From Micromonospora andamanensis (GTDB lineage: Bacteria; Actinomycetota; Actinomycetes; Mycobacteriales; Micromonosporaceae): DNA of 64,000 bases. The translations under genes were made by a program, and so were the position numbers. Of the stretch, positions 1-9,853 are shown in pieces. The notes below the pieces were generated by a model. That model worked only from the letters and a program-made list of their open reading frames with translations, ran no database searches and had not been told where the DNA came from. The stretch's first letter is position 1. Every line of letters begins with the position of its first letter. Where the stretch lies: assembly GCF_016863495.1 (NCBI RefSeq), contig NZ_BOOZ01000011.1, forward strand, positions 1 to 64,000. Direction: 5' to 3'.

Positions 1-88
1 ATTTTTCCGCGCCGATGCGGCCCGTGGTGGCACACGTCGGCGAGTAGCCGGGACCGTAAATGGGAAGCCGCCGGGAGCGGCCAACCAA

Positions 89-94
89 TAGCAT
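89..94 (+). promoter_or_regulatory. -10 hexamer of broken MFS gene
   Basis: TAGCAT matches TANNNT and ends 7 nt before the ATG at 102. With no Shine-Dalgarno sequence in between, this suggests a leaderless transcript. Confidence 0.4.
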
Positions 95-101
95 CGCGCG
101 A

Positions 102-1095
102 ATGACGGCACGTGCGGCGGAACGGTCGGCCGTCGACCCGCTGTGGCGGAACCGCAACTTCACCGTGTTCTGGGGTGCGCAGTTCCTCTCCGTGGTCGGT
201 GACGGGTTCGCCGCCCTGGCGGTACCACTGCTGGTGCTTCAGCTGACCGGCTCGGTGGCTCTGATGGGCCTGCTCACCGCGATCGCCGGGGTGGCCTCGG
301 TGGTCACCGCGATCTTCGCTGGCGTGTTTGTCGACCGGACAGACCGCAGACGACTGCTGATCGGCGTCGACCTCGTCCGAGCCGCACTCTTCACTGCCAT
401 TCCGGTGGCCTGGCTGTGGGGACCCCAACTGTGGCTGCTCTACCTAGTGCTCCCGGCGAGCGCGGCGGTCGGCATGGTGTTCCGGGTGGCGTACGTGGCG
501 GCGGTCCCCGGGCTCGTCGACGTCGAGCGGATCACCGAGGCGAACGGGAAACTCTCGGCGAGCTACGCGGTAGCCGGCATCGGCGGACCACTGCTGGCCG
601 GACTGGTCGTCGCCGGGTTCGGCCACTCGACAGCAATAGCGGTGAACGCGGCGAGCTTTGCCGTGGCGGCCGCCGGACTCAGCTTCGTACGCTTGCGGCA
701 GGACGGGCCGTCGCGGACCGCGATCTCGTTCGCTGGCCTGCGTGACGAGCTGCTGGAGGGGGCGCGTTTCCTCTGGCGGCATCCGGTGCTGCGCGCCCTC
801 ACCCTGCTGCTGTCGGCGTTCAGCCCTGGCGGCGGGCTACCTCGGCGCGGTGGCGGTCGCGGCCATCTGCTCGCTCTCGCTGCGCCAGGAGGTCACCCCG
901 AACCGACTGCTCGGTCGGGTCACCTCGGTGTTCTGGGCGACCCACTACGCCCTCGGCCCGGTCGGCGCCGCCGCCGTCACCTGGGGTGCGGAGGCGTACG
1001 GCGTACCGCTGGTGTGTGTTCTCGCCGGCGGAGGATGTGTGCTGGTGGCCCTGGCGGGATTGACCACGCCGGTGCGGCACCCGGGCCCCGGTTGA
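102..1095 (+). pseudogene. MFS transporter, internally deleted and frameshifted
   Basis: Remnant of a 12-helix major facilitator exporter of the EntS/MFS_3 type. The first reading frame encodes about 240 residues (helices 1-6 and the start of helix 7, with a DRTDRR loop after the second helix). At about 820-830 the homologous reading shifts to another frame, which continues with AAGYLGAVAVAA and the family signature SLRQEVTPNRLLGRV, normally in the late C-terminal half, and stops at 1095. Helices 7-9 (roughly 70-90 residues by comparison with the family) are missing at the same junction, so this is a deletion with frame loss and not a simple sequencing slip. In the original frame, translation would run on into unrelated sequence. 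The start was set at ATG 102 because of the -10 hexamer at 89; ATG 60 is also in frame. Function is presumably lost. Confidence 0.75.
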
Positions 1096-1122
1096 CGGAC
1101 CCGGGGCCGGCGGCCGGGGCGG

Positions 1123-1807
1123 TCAGTCGCGGGTCTGTACGCTCTCCCGGATCTGCCGCAGCAGGCCTGCCGATTCGTCGACCGATCGGGCGGGGAACAT
1201 GGCCAGCACCACGCTGCCGTGGTCGGCCCAGCCGCATACCGCGAAATCGCCACCCTCGCCGCTGGTGCTGCCGCATTTCATCACGCCACCCAACTCACCT
1301 GGTGACACACCGCGAAGGCCGGTCACGGCCGCGGTCTCGTCGGCCATCAGCTCGAACAGACTTTCCAGGTCCCGCTCGGGCTGCCAGAGCAGGGTCGTCC
1401 CACCGAAGATCAGTACCGATTGTCGGGCGTCGGCCGGGTCCTGGTAGACGGCGCCGAAGCTGGTGTCGAGCTGGATGTCGGCAGCGAGGCCACTACGCAG
1501 GTAGTCGGCCGTGCTGGCCGCCCCGGTCGCTGGTGTCCAGACGAAGTCCGGCGATCTGGTCGGGTGTGGTGATCCGGGCGTCCTTCTGCTGCACGATCCG
1601 CCAGCCCCAGGTGCCGAGTGCGCCGACCCCCACCAGTGCGACGACCGCGAGCAGCACCACGGCCAGGCGTCGCCGCCGGGACCGCACGTCACGCTGTTCG
1701 GTGCCGTCGGTCGGCTCGCGATCGCCCAGCTCGATCGGCTCATCGGTCAGTTCGACCGGCGGAGCGCCCTCGGCGAGCTGGCGGGCACTGAGATGTGCGT
1801 CGGACAT
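1123..1807 (-). pseudogene. frameshifted single-pass membrane protein, paralogue of 14243-15643
   Basis: Begins MSDAHLSARQLAEG, followed by an acidic cytoplasmic stretch, an RSRRRR stop-transfer cluster and one membrane helix (LAVVLLAVVALVGVGALG). The extracellular part continues in a different frame after a frameshift at about 1520-1540; the second frame carries FGGT, a pair of cysteines, DHGS and SVDES before ending in SVQTRD. The order PxQxAxLRL ... FGGT ... C ... C ... DHGS ... SVDxS is shared with the intact protein at 14243-15643, so the two are paralogues. The extracellular domain is not one I can name. A single indel would restore it, so a sequencing error is possible. Convergent with the MFS remnant and divergent from valS. 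Confidence 0.7.
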
Positions 1808-1814
1808 AGCCGAC

Positions 1815-1820
1815 ACCGTA
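1815..1820 (-). promoter_or_regulatory. -10 hexamer of frameshifted membrane gene
   Basis: On the minus strand TACGGT lies 7 nt before the ATG at 1807, a leaderless arrangement. It sits about 50 bp from the divergent valS hexamer. Confidence 0.4.
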
Positions 1821-1864
1821 CGCGAACGACAGGTGGCGCACGTCGGGTCCGTCGAAGCGCTCCG

Positions 1865-1870
1865 TAGACT
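1865..1870 (+). promoter_or_regulatory. -10 hexamer of valS
   Basis: TAGACT followed by 6 nt and the GTG start of valS; no ribosome binding site fits between them. Confidence 0.5.
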
Positions 1871-1876
1871 TTCAGG

Positions 1877-4495
1877 GTGACCGAGAGACTGGATGCCCGA
1901 CGCCCCGACGCCCCGACCCTCGCCGGCCAGTATCAGCCGGGTGAGGTAGAGCAGCGACGGTACGAGCAGTGGGTAGCCGACGGTCGATTCCGGGCCGCCA
2001 CGGACAGCGAGCGGCAGCCCTTCACCATCGTCATCCCGCCGCCGAACGTCACCGGCTCGCTGCACATGGGCCACGCGCTCGACCACACGGTGCAGGACGC
2101 GCTGGTGCGGCGGAAGCGGATGCAGGGCTTCGAGGCGCTCTGGCTGCCGGGCATGGACCACGCCGGCATCGCCACCCAGAACGTGGTCGAGCGGCAGCTC
2201 GCCGCGCAGGGGCTCTCCCGTCACGACCTGGGCCGGGAGAAGTTCGTCGAGCGGGTGTGGCAGTGGAAGGCGGAGTCCGGCGGAGCGATCCTCGGCCAGA
2301 TGCGCCGGCTCGGCGATTCGGTCGACTGGGACCGCGAGCGCTTCACCATGGACGAGGGCCTGTCCCGCGCCGTGCAGACCATGTTCAAGAAGCTGTACGA
2401 CGACGGCCTGATCTACCGGGCAAACCGGATCATCAACTGGTGTCCGCGCTGTCTCACCGCGCTGTCCGACATCGAGGTGGAGCACACTGACGACGACGGC
2501 GAGCTCGTCTCGATCCGGTACAGCGACGACGTGGTGGTGGCCACCACCCGGGCGGAGACGATGCTCGGCGACACGGCAGTCGCCGTGCACCCGGACGACG
2601 AGCGGTACCGCCACCTGATCGGAACCGAGGTCGAGCTGCCGTTGACCGGGCGGCGGATCCCGATCGTGGGCGACGCCCACGTCGATCCGTCCTTCGGCAC
2701 CGGCATGGTGAAGGTGACCCCGGCGCACGACCCGAACGACTTCGAGATCGGGCAGCGGCACGACCTGCCCAGCCTGACGATCATGGACGAGCGGGGGGTC
2801 ATCACCGCGCACGGACCGTTCGAGGGGCTGGACCGGTTCGAGGCCCGACCGGCGATCGTGGCCGCGCTGCGGGCCGAGGGACGCATCGTCGCGGAGAAGC
2901 GGCCGTACGTGCACGCCGTCGGCCACTGCTCCCGGTGCCGCACCACCGTGGAGCCCCGGCTGTCGCTGCAGTGGTTCGTCAACACCTCACCGCTGGCCAA
3001 GGCGGCCGGCGACGCGGTGCGTGACGGTCGAGTGCGCATCGAGCCGGCGGAACTGGCCAAGCGCTACTTCGCCTGGGTCGACAACATGCACGACTGGTGC
3101 ATCTCCCGGCAGCTCTGGTGGGGCCACCGGATCCCGGTCTGGTACGGCCCGGCCGGCGAGGTGGTCTGCGTCGGGCCCGACGAGCAACCGCCTGCCAGCG
3201 AGGGCTGGCACCAGGACGAGGACGTGCTGGACACCTGGTTCTCCAGCGGCCTCTGGCCGTTCTCCACGCTCGGCTGGCCGGAGCAGACCCCGGACCTGGC
3301 GAAGTTCTATCCGACGAGTGTGCTGGTCACCGGGTACGACATCCTGTTCTTCTGGGTCGCCCGGATGATGATGTTCGGCCTGTACGCGATGGACGGCCGA
3401 CAGCCGTTCGACGTGATCGCCCTGCACGGGATGGTCCGCGACGAGCACGGCAAGAAGATGTCCAAGTCGTTCGGCAACGTGGTCGACCCGCTGGACTGGA
3501 TCGACAGGTACGGGGCCGACGCCACCCGTTTCACCCTGGCCCGGGGCGCCAACCCCGGTGGCGACGTGCCGGTCAGCGAGGAGTGGTGCCAGGGCTCCCG
3601 TAACTTCTGCAACAAGCTCTGGAACGCCACCCGGTTCGCGCTGCTCAACGGTGCGCACACGGACGGCCCGATGCCGGACGCCGGTCAGTTGTCGACCGTC
3701 GACAGGTGGATCCTGTCCCGGCTGGCCCATGTCACCGCCGAGGTCGACGAGCAGTTCGAGGCGTACGAGTTCGCCAAGGTCTGCGACCTGCTGTACCACT
3801 TCGCCTGGGACGACGTCTGCGACTGGTACGTGGAGCTGAGCAAGCCCGTGCTGGCCGCCGGCGGTGAACCGGCCGAGGTCAGCCGTCGGGTCCTCGGTCA
3901 CGTGCTGGACCAGCTGCTGCGACTGCTGCACCCGGTGATCCCGTTCGTCACGGAGGAGCTGTGGACGGCGTTGACCGGTGGGGAGACGGTCCTGACGGCG
4001 GCTTGGCCGATGGCTGACCGGGCGCTTGTCGACGACGCGGCCGAGACGGAGGTGGCCACCCTCCAGCGGGTGGTGACCGAGGTCCGCCGGTTCCGTTCGG
4101 ACCAGGGCCTACGTCCGACCCAGCGGGTCGCGGCCCGGTTGGACGGGTTGTCCGCTGCCGGTGTGTCAGCGCACGAACCGTTGATCCGGTCGCTGGCGCG
4201 GCTGGACCCGGCCGGCGACGACTTCCAAGCCAGTGCGACGTTGGCCATGCCGGGCGAGGTAAGTGTCGCGTTGGACACCCGGGGCTCGATCGACGTCGCA
4301 GCCGAGCGCGCCCGGCTGACCAAGGACCGCGCGGCGGCGGAGAAGGAGGCGGGGCAGGCCCGGGCGAAGCTGGGCAACCCGGCGTTCGTCGGTAAGGCCC
4401 CCGACCATGTCGTTTCCAAGATCCGCGAACGGCTGGCGGTCGCCGAGGCCGACCTGGCCCGCATCGATGCCGCCCTGGAGGCGCTTTCCTCGTGA
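1877..4495 (+). CDS. valS: valyl-tRNA synthetase
   Basis: Charges tRNA-Val with valine in the cytoplasm (class Ia synthetase, 872 aa, normal length). The ATP-binding HIGH signature appears as [14 protein letters not shown] near residues 53-66, and KMSKS is at residues 527-531. The editing (CP1) domain lies between them, and the C-terminal end is a Lys/Glu/Ala-rich coiled coil typical of ValRS. The GTG start at 1877 is supported by a TANNNT hexamer 6 nt upstream. The stop overlaps the folC GTG by 4 bp (GTGA), so the two genes are translationally coupled. No T-box was seen in front of this synthetase, unlike ileS. Confidence 0.97.
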   Translation: MTERLDARRPDAPTLAGQYQPGEVEQRRYEQWVADGRFRAATDSERQPFTIVIPPPNVTGSLHMGHALDHTVQDALVRRKRMQGFEALWLPGMDHAGIATQNVVERQLAAQGLSRHDLGREKFVERVWQWKAESGGAILGQMRRLGDSVDWDRERFTMDEGLSRAVQTMFKKLYDDGLIYRANRIINWCPRCLTALSDIEVEHTDDDGELVSIRYSDDVVVATTRAETMLGDTAVAVHPDDERYRHLIGTEVELPLTGRRIPIVGDAHVDPSFGTGMVKVTPAHDPNDFEIGQRHDLPSLTIMDERGVITAHGPFEGLDRFEARPAIVAALRAEGRIVAEKRPYVHAVGHCSRCRTTVEPRLSLQWFVNTSPLAKAAGDAVRDGRVRIEPAELAKRYFAWVDNMHDWCISRQLWWGHRIPVWYGPAGEVVCVGPDEQPPASEGWHQDEDVLDTWFSSGLWPFSTLGWPEQTPDLAKFYPTSVLVTGYDILFFWVARMMMFGLYAMDGRQPFDVIALHGMVRDEHGKKMSKSFGNVVDPLDWIDRYGADATRFTLARGANPGGDVPVSEEWCQGSRNFCNKLWNATRFALLNGAHTDGPMPDAGQLSTVDRWILSRLAHVTAEVDEQFEAYEFAKVCDLLYHFAWDDVCDWYVELSKPVLAAGGEPAEVSRRVLGHVLDQLLRLLHPVIPFVTEELWTALTGGETVLTAAWPMADRALVDDAAETEVATLQRVVTEVRRFRSDQGLRPTQRVAARLDGLSAAGVSAHEPLIRSLARLDPAGDDFQASATLAMPGEVSVALDTRGSIDVAAERARLTKDRAAAEKEAGQARAKLGNPAFVGKAPDHVVSKIRERLAVAEADLARIDAALEALSS

Positions 4496-5952
4496 CCGAC
4501 CCTGTCGACCGCACCGATGACGTCCGTGCCGAACGGACGGGTGCGGAACTCAGCGAACTGACCGACCGTCCCCGTACCGGTGATCGGGTGGGCGCGGACC
4601 GCCGGGAGCGGACCAGCCGGGCCGAGCGTGCCGCCTTCGCGGAGGTGGAGGCCGAGCTGGCCGCGCGCGGCTTCACCCGGATGGTCTTCGAACTGGACCG
4701 CATCTCGTCCCTGCTGGACCTGCTGGGTAGCCCGCAGCGGGCGTACCCGTCGATCCATCTGACCGGGACCAACGGCAAGACCTCCACGGCCCGGATGATC
4801 GACTCGCTGCTGCGGGCCTTCGGGCTGCACACCGGGCGGTACACCAGCCCGCATCTGGAGACGGTGCGGGAGCGGATCAGCCTCGACGGCGAGCCGGTGG
4901 ACGAGGCCCGGTTCACCGCCGTCTACCAGGAGGTGAAGCCGCTGGCCGAGCTGGTCGACGACCGTTCGGCCGAGCCGCTCACCTACTTCGACATGACCAC
5001 GGCCCTGGCCTTCGCCACCTTCGCCGACGCCCCGGTCGACGTGGCAGTGGTCGAGGTGGGTCTCGGTGGTGCCGAGGACGCCACGAACGTCATCCAGGCG
5101 GGGGTGTGCGTGCTGACCCCGATCGGGCTCGACCACACCGAGTGGCTCGGTGACACGCTCCAGGACATCGCGGTCGCCAAGGCCGGCATCATCCACCCGG
5201 GCGCGACGGTGATCGCCGCCGCCCAGGAGGAGGAGGCCGCCCGGCCGATCCTGCAACGCTGCGCGGAGGTGGGCGCGACAGTCGCCCGGGAGGGCTCGGA
5301 GTTCGGCGTCCTGCGCCGGGCTGTCGCGGTCGGCGGTCAGGTGCTCACCCTGCAGGGGCTGGGCGGGGTGTACGAAGAGGTCTTCGTCCCGCTGCACGGT
5401 GCCCACCAGGCACAGAACGCGGCGGTGGCGCTGGCCGCCGTCGAGGCGTTCCTGGGCGCGGGTGCCCGTCGACAGCTTGACGTGGAGGCGGTGCGGGAAG
5501 GCTTCGCCGCCGCCAGCTCCCCGGGACGGCTGGAGCGGGTACGCACCGCGCCGACGATCCTGCTCGACGGGGCGCACAATCCGCAGGGCATGGCGGCCAC
5601 CGTCACCGCGCTGCAGGAGGAGTTCGCGTTCAGCAAGTTGGTCGCGGTGCTGGGAACGCTCGCCGACAAGGACGCCGCCAGCATGTTGGAACTGCTGGAG
5701 CCGGTGGTCGACCAGCTGGTGGTGACCCGCAACAGCTCACCGCGTGCCCTGCCGGCCAAGGAGCTGGCCGCGCTGGCCGCGGAGGTGTTCGGTCCGGACC
5801 GGGTCGAAATGGCCGAGGACATGCCGGACGCCATCGAGGCGGCGGTGGCGCTCGCCGAGGAGGACGTGCCGGGCGAACTGTCCGGCGTCGGGGTGCTCAT
5901 CACCGGGTCCGTGGTGACCGTGGCCGACGCGCGTCGGCTGCTGAAGCGATGA
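4492..5952 (+). CDS. folC: bifunctional folylpolyglutamate / dihydrofolate synthase
   Basis: Adds glutamate to dihydropteroate and tetrahydrofolate in the cytoplasm (Mur-ligase family, 486 aa). The P-loop [11 protein letters not shown] lies near residue 90; downstream are the family segments [28 protein letters not shown] and [11 protein letters not shown]. The first 40 residues are charged and not conserved, so a later start is possible, but GTG 4492 overlaps the valS stop by 4 bp. Its stop overlaps the next gene by ATGA. The valS-folC pairing is standard in actinobacteria. Confidence 0.95.
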   Translation: MTDPVDRTDDVRAERTGAELSELTDRPRTGDRVGADRRERTSRAERAAFAEVEAELAARGFTRMVFELDRISSLLDLLGSPQRAYPSIHLTGTNGKTSTARMIDSLLRAFGLHTGRYTSPHLETVRERISLDGEPVDEARFTAVYQEVKPLAELVDDRSAEPLTYFDMTTALAFATFADAPVDVAVVEVGLGGAEDATNVIQAGVCVLTPIGLDHTEWLGDTLQDIAVAKAGIIHPGATVIAAAQEEEAARPILQRCAEVGATVAREGSEFGVLRRAVAVGGQVLTLQGLGGVYEEVFVPLHGAHQAQNAAVALAAVEAFLGAGARRQLDVEAVREGFAAASSPGRLERVRTAPTILLDGAHNPQGMAATVTALQEEFAFSKLVAVLGTLADKDAASMLELLEPVVDQLVVTRNSSPRALPAKELAALAAEVFGPDRVEMAEDMPDAIEAAVALAEEDVPGELSGVGVLITGSVVTVADARRLLKR

Positions 5953-6314
5953 CCGGGGACGGCGACGGTCAGCCGCGCCGGTCCGGGCTGCGCGATCCGC
6001 AGCGGGCGGTACGTGGCCTCGGTGCGGCTGCCCTCGCCCTGGAGGCGCTGGTGCTGCTGCTGGCGATCCAGCCGATCCGGGCGGTAGACGGTGATCTCGG
6101 TGGTGCGGTCATCGCGGTGGTCGTGGCGCTGGCCGTGGTCGCCACCGTGCTCGCCGGCATGATGCGCCGGCCGTGGGCCTGGCACGCCGGCACGGTGCTG
6201 CAGGGACTGCTGCTGTTGGCCGGCCTGCTGCACTGGTCGCTGTTCGTGCTGGGCGTGATGTTCGCGCTGGTGTGGGCGTACGCGCTGCACGTGCGCCGCG
6301 TCATCCTCGGCTGA
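5949..6314 (+). CDS. DUF4233 membrane protein
   Basis: A 121-residue protein with four hydrophobic helices after a short charged N-terminus (GLRDPQRAVRGLGAAAL). This family regularly follows folC in actinobacteria; its function is unknown to me. The ATG overlaps the folC stop (ATGA), making it the third gene of the valS-folC operon. The 47-bp gap after it is followed by a convergent gene and shows no convincing terminator. Confidence 0.85.
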   Translation: MTGDGDGQPRRSGLRDPQRAVRGLGAAALALEALVLLLAIQPIRAVDGDLGGAVIAVVVALAVVATVLAGMMRRPWAWHAGTVLQGLLLLAGLLHWSLFVLGVMFALVWAYALHVRRVILG

Positions 6315-6361
6315 GAGCGGCCGCGGAGGTGCGTCAGGCTACCGGCTGCCCCGGGGCCTCG

Positions 6362-7834
6362 TCACGCCTCGGCGAGTTCCCGCCACTGGGTGAGCGCGAT
6401 GCCGTGCCCGTCGGGGTCGCGGAACGCCGCCGCCCACACCTCCAGCTTGCTGCCGCGGTTGACCACCCGGGGCGGGTAGGTGAAGCGGACTCCGGAGTCG
6501 CGCAGCCGCTCGTACGCCGACTGGATGTCGTCCACGTCGAGGTTCACGTGGACCAGTCGGCGGCTGATCGGCTGGGCTCCGGTCATCTCGCGGAGCACCA
6601 GGCGGGTCGTCCCGGAGGAGAGCACGGCGTTGGCGGCACCTCGGTCAATCTCGGTGAAGCCGAGCCGGTCCCGGTAGAACTCCAGGGAACGGGACAACTC
6701 GGTCACCAGCAGGGTGATGCCCACCCCGCTGATCGGGGCCGCCGGGTCGGCGGCGTCCGGATCGAACCCGAAGATCGCCTCGTCCAGTTCCCCCGCGTCG
6801 ACCGTCTCCGCCCGGGCGGTGGTAGCTGGTTCGCCGCTCGTCGTCGCGCGGTCGGCGGTGGTCGTACGGCCCGGTTCCGGGTCGTCGAGCGGCAGGTCGA
6901 GCGGGTCGAGGGGATCCATCGGGTCGGTCAGCCCCGTGGTCGGAGCGGTAGGCGGCGGCGCCTGTCGCCCGGTGGTTGCCGGGTCGGCAGGCAGGTCGGC
7001 GGGTGCGTCTCCGGCGGGGGTCGCCGCCGTGGCGAGCCATTCCTCGGCCGGCTGCTGCTCGGCGAACCGCTCCTCGGCCGGCATCCGGGGGGCGGGTGTG
7101 GCTCGGCGGGGGAGCTGGTGCTCGTCGGAGCGTTCCACCACGGTCCCCTCAAGCACTACCGGCTCACCGGGGCGCTGGCGTACCCGCACCGTCTCGTGGT
7201 GCTCCACGGGCTCGGCCACGACGTCGTGCGGCCGGCTGTCCGACGGACCGCCGCGTGGACTGTCGGACGGGTCGCCCAGAGGGTCGTGGAAGTCGTCCTC
7301 CGGTGCCCGGCCGGCCCAAGGTGGTGCCTGCTGCCCGATCAGCACCTCGTCCGGTGGCACCGTGGCGAACTCGGGGGGCAGGTCGGCGGTACTGCCGGCC
7401 TCGGTGTGCGTGAGCACCTCGTCCCAGAGCACCCGTACGTGTCGAGGGTCGTCCAAGGCAACCCGGATCGGCAGGGTCTGCCCCAGTGACGGCCACTTCG
7501 ACACCGGGACCCGCGGCTCGATGATCTTCTTCGAGCGGGGTGGCAACCCGGGAGCGTCGATCACCAGTTGAAGTTCGCAGCGACCGAAGGCGTACTGGGT
7601 CGGGGGTTCGGACGCGCTGTGCACGTGGCCGGCGCCGACCACCCAGGTGCGGCCGCCGCCCCGCACGGTGGCCAGCGCGATCGCCAGGGCGAGCAGGGCG
7701 GCACCGAGCGCGACAATGGCCCAGCTGGTCATGCCCAGGCCGAAGAGGACCACGAAGGTGGCCACGGTGCCCAGCACCGCAGCGATCAACTTGCGTACCG
7801 GTGCGATGGGTCGGTTGCCGCCACCATTCGCCAC
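6362..7834 (-). CDS. two-helix membrane protein fused to a C-terminal VOC (glyoxalase-fold) domain
   Basis: 490 aa. Residues 10-60 hold two adjacent membrane helices; about 65-150 form a conserved soluble segment (FGRCELQLVIDAPGLPP, VPVSKWPSLGQTLPIRVALDD) seen in actinobacterial proteins of unknown role. Residues 160-360 are Pro/Asp/Thr-rich and probably disordered, and the last 120 residues form a vicinal-oxygen-chelate domain (ISGVGITLLVTELSRSLEFY ... DPDGHGIALTQW). VOC enzymes bind a metal and include glyoxalases and resistance proteins; no substrate can be assigned here. The GTG start at 7834 is preceded by GGGAGG. Divergent from ndk. The join of a membrane module to a VOC domain is unusual. 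Confidence 0.75.
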   Translation of the reverse strand: MANGGGNRPIAPVRKLIAAVLGTVATFVVLFGLGMTSWAIVALGAALLALAIALATVRGGGRTWVVGAGHVHSASEPPTQYAFGRCELQLVIDAPGLPPRSKKIIEPRVPVSKWPSLGQTLPIRVALDDPRHVRVLWDEVLTHTEAGSTADLPPEFATVPPDEVLIGQQAPPWAGRAPEDDFHDPLGDPSDSPRGGPSDSRPHDVVAEPVEHHETVRVRQRPGEPVVLEGTVVERSDEHQLPRRATPAPRMPAEERFAEQQPAEEWLATAATPAGDAPADLPADPATTGRQAPPPTAPTTGLTDPMDPLDPLDLPLDDPEPGRTTTADRATTSGEPATTARAETVDAGELDEAIFGFDPDAADPAAPISGVGITLLVTELSRSLEFYRDRLGFTEIDRGAANAVLSSGTTRLVLREMTGAQPISRRLVHVNLDVDDIQSAYERLRDSGVRFTYPPRVVNRGSKLEVWAAAFRDPDGHGIALTQWRELAEA

Positions 7835-7975
7835 AGTGGACCTCCCGGGGGTCAGGGCCAGGCTAGGCCGGATCGGGGGCCGGGGGAAGGCCGGCCACCG
7901 CGCCGGCGCCGGGACCGGGTCGCTAGGCTGACCGTACCCAGCCCGACCGGCTTCCGCTCTGAGGAGGAACCCAGC

Positions 7976-8401
7976 GTGTCCAGCAGCAGCCCGGACGAGC
8001 GTACGCTCGTCCTGATCAAGCCCGACGCGGTCCGCCGAGGGCTGGTGGGCGAGATCATCTCCCGGTTCGAGCGCAAGGGGCTGCGCATCGACGCGATGGT
8101 GTCCCGGACGATGGACGCCGCGCTGGCCGACGAGCACTACGCCGAGCACGTCGACAAGCCGTTCTATCCGCCGCTGAAGGCGTTCATGACAGCTGGTCCG
8201 CTTGTCGCGCTCGTGCTCTCCGGCGACGCGGTCATCGAGGTGGTGCGTGGGCTGATCGGTGCCACCGACGGGCGTAAGGCCGCCGCCGGCACCATCCGGG
8301 GCGACCTCTCCCTGTCCAACCGGGAGAACCTGGTGCACGCCTCCGACTCGGCTGACAGCGCCAAGCGCGAGCTGGCGCTCTGGTTCCCCGAGCTGGGCTG
8401 A
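7976..8401 (+). CDS. ndk: nucleoside diphosphate kinase
   Basis: Transfers the gamma-phosphate of ATP to nucleoside diphosphates through a phosphohistidine. 141 aa, full length. The start of the fold is TLVLIKPDAVRRGLVGEII and the catalytic histidine is His121 in NLVHASDS. The GTG start (VSSSSPDE) has GAGGAGGAA 7-8 nt upstream. Monocistronic, facing the convergent sigma gene with a gap of only 16 bp and no obvious terminator. Confidence 0.97.
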   Translation: MSSSSPDERTLVLIKPDAVRRGLVGEIISRFERKGLRIDAMVSRTMDAALADEHYAEHVDKPFYPPLKAFMTAGPLVALVLSGDAVIEVVRGLIGATDGRKAAAGTIRGDLSLSNRENLVHASDSADSAKRELALWFPELG

Positions 8402-8417
8402 GCCCGGCCCGCTCGAC

Positions 8418-9296
8418 TCAGTTCGCCCAGGGCAGCTTGTCCGGGTTGGCCACCAGGAAGATGTCGGTGATCCGACCGGCGGCCGTGCCGAGCGTCACCG
8501 CGTACGCGTCACCGGCCGCTGTGGTGATCACGGCGGCCGGCTGGCCGTTGAGTTCCGTCCGCCGCACGGTGAGCAGCCAGCCCTTCTCCCGGACGCCAAG
8601 CAGGAACCGAACGACCCGGTCTGCGCCGGTGATCGGGTTGCGGGCAGCGCGCACCCGGCCCCCGCCGTCGCTCCACGCGGTCGCGTCCGCGGCGACCAGG
8701 TCGGTGAGCGTGGCCAGGTCGCCCTCGGTGGCGGCGGCGATGAACGCCTCCAGCAGCCGCTCCTGCTCGGCGCGGTCGGCGGTGAAGCGGCGCTTGTCGC
8801 GCCCGATCCGGACGCTGGCCCGGTGGTGCAACTGGCGGCAGTCCTCGGCGGAGCGGTCCAGCAACTCGGCGATCTCGGCGTAGGGCAGCTCGAAGGCGGT
8901 GTGCAGCACGTAGACGGCGCGCTCCGGCGGGGTGAGCCGTTCCAGCAGGTGCAGCAGCGCGGTGGAGAGGGAGTCGCGCAGTTCGGCCCGCTCCAACGGC
9001 CCGAACGGTGACGGCGCGGTCGGCACCGGCTCCGGTAGCCACGACCCGACGTACGTCTCGCGGGTGGCCTGCCGGGCCCGCAGTCGGTCCATCGACAGGT
9101 GGGTCACCACCCGGGACAGGTAGCGACGCGGCTCGCTCACCTCCGCGCGGTCGACCCGTAACCAGCGCAGGTACGCCTCCTGGAGGACATCTTCGGCGTC
9201 GTGTCGGCTACCCAGCAGACGGTAGGCCAGCCCGAGCAGCATCGGCCGGTGCGCGTCGAGCGCACCGGCCGCCTCCGCCGCGTCGACCGGGCTCAC
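8418..9296 (-). CDS. ECF41-type (SigJ-like) RNA polymerase sigma factor with SnoaL-like C-terminal domain
   Basis: 292 aa. Sigma region 2 covers about residues 10-75 (MLLGLAYRLLGSRHDAEDVLQEAYLRW) and region 4 about 110-165 (PPERAVYVLHTAFELPYAEIAE). The remaining 120 residues are a SnoaL-like extension carrying the ECF41 marks DGGG (in AWSDGGGRV) and NPDKL near the C-terminus, known in this group to control the sigma factor in cis instead of through a separate anti-sigma factor. The GTG start at 9296 overlaps the stop of the upstream gene (GTGA). The partner gene just upstream is the carboxymuconolactone-decarboxylase type typical for ECF41 loci. Confidence 0.88.
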   Translation of the reverse strand: MSPVDAAEAAGALDAHRPMLLGLAYRLLGSRHDAEDVLQEAYLRWLRVDRAEVSEPRRYLSRVVTHLSMDRLRARQATRETYVGSWLPEPVPTAPSPFGPLERAELRDSLSTALLHLLERLTPPERAVYVLHTAFELPYAEIAELLDRSAEDCRQLHHRASVRIGRDKRRFTADRAEQERLLEAFIAAATEGDLATLTDLVAADATAWSDGGGRVRAARNPITGADRVVRFLLGVREKGWLLTVRRTELNGQPAAVITTAAGDAYAVTLGTAAGRITDIFLVANPDKLPWAN

Positions 9297-9733
9297 ACGT
9301 CCGTCGGCAACTCGGTGCGGAAGGTCACCGCGATCCGGTTCCACACGTTGATTGTGGCAATTGCCAGAACCAGGTCGGCGAGGGCCTTCTCCGACCACAC
9401 CTTCGACGCGGCGTCCCAGACGTCGTCGGGCACCCCGTGCTCACCCAGCTTGGTGACCGCGTCGGTCAACGCGAGCGCGGCGCGTTCCCGCTCGTCGAAG
9501 AAGGGCGCCTCCCGCCAGGCGGCCACCGCGAACAGTCGCCGGCTCGACTCGCCGGCGCCGAGGGCTTCCCGGCTGTGCATGTCGACGCAGTACGTGCAGC
9601 CGTTCAACATCGATGCGCGAAGTTTCACCAGTTCCAGCACGGTGTGGTCGACGTTGGCCCGGACGTACTTTTCCAGACCCAGCACGGCCCCGAAGGCCTC
9701 CGGCGCCACCTCGGCCACGTTGATCCGTTGCAT
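9293..9733 (-). CDS. carboxymuconolactone decarboxylase / AhpD-like protein, ECF41 partner
   Basis: 146 aa, single CMD domain. The redox-active pair is in NGCTYCVDMHSREA (CxxC plus the downstream His), as in AhpD-type peroxidase partners. Start at ATG 9733 with GGGAGG 7 nt upstream; an upstream in-frame extension is not conserved-looking. Translationally coupled to the following ECF41 sigma gene. In known ECF41 systems the sigma factor activates the promoter of this gene, so the pair is probably self-regulated; the inducing signal is unknown. Confidence 0.88.
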   Translation of the reverse strand: MQRINVAEVAPEAFGAVLGLEKYVRANVDHTVLELVKLRASMLNGCTYCVDMHSREALGAGESSRRLFAVAAWREAPFFDERERAALALTDAVTKLGEHGVPDDVWDAASKVWSEKALADLVLAIATINVWNRIAVTFRTELPTDV

Positions 9734-9853
9734 GACAACCTCCCGATAGTTCGGTCCGACACCACCTAGACGGATCGCCGGACCCCCCGCGTGACCACCC
9801 GGCCATGTGACCCCGCTCATGCACCGTCCGCAACGCACCGCCGCACCTCGGAC

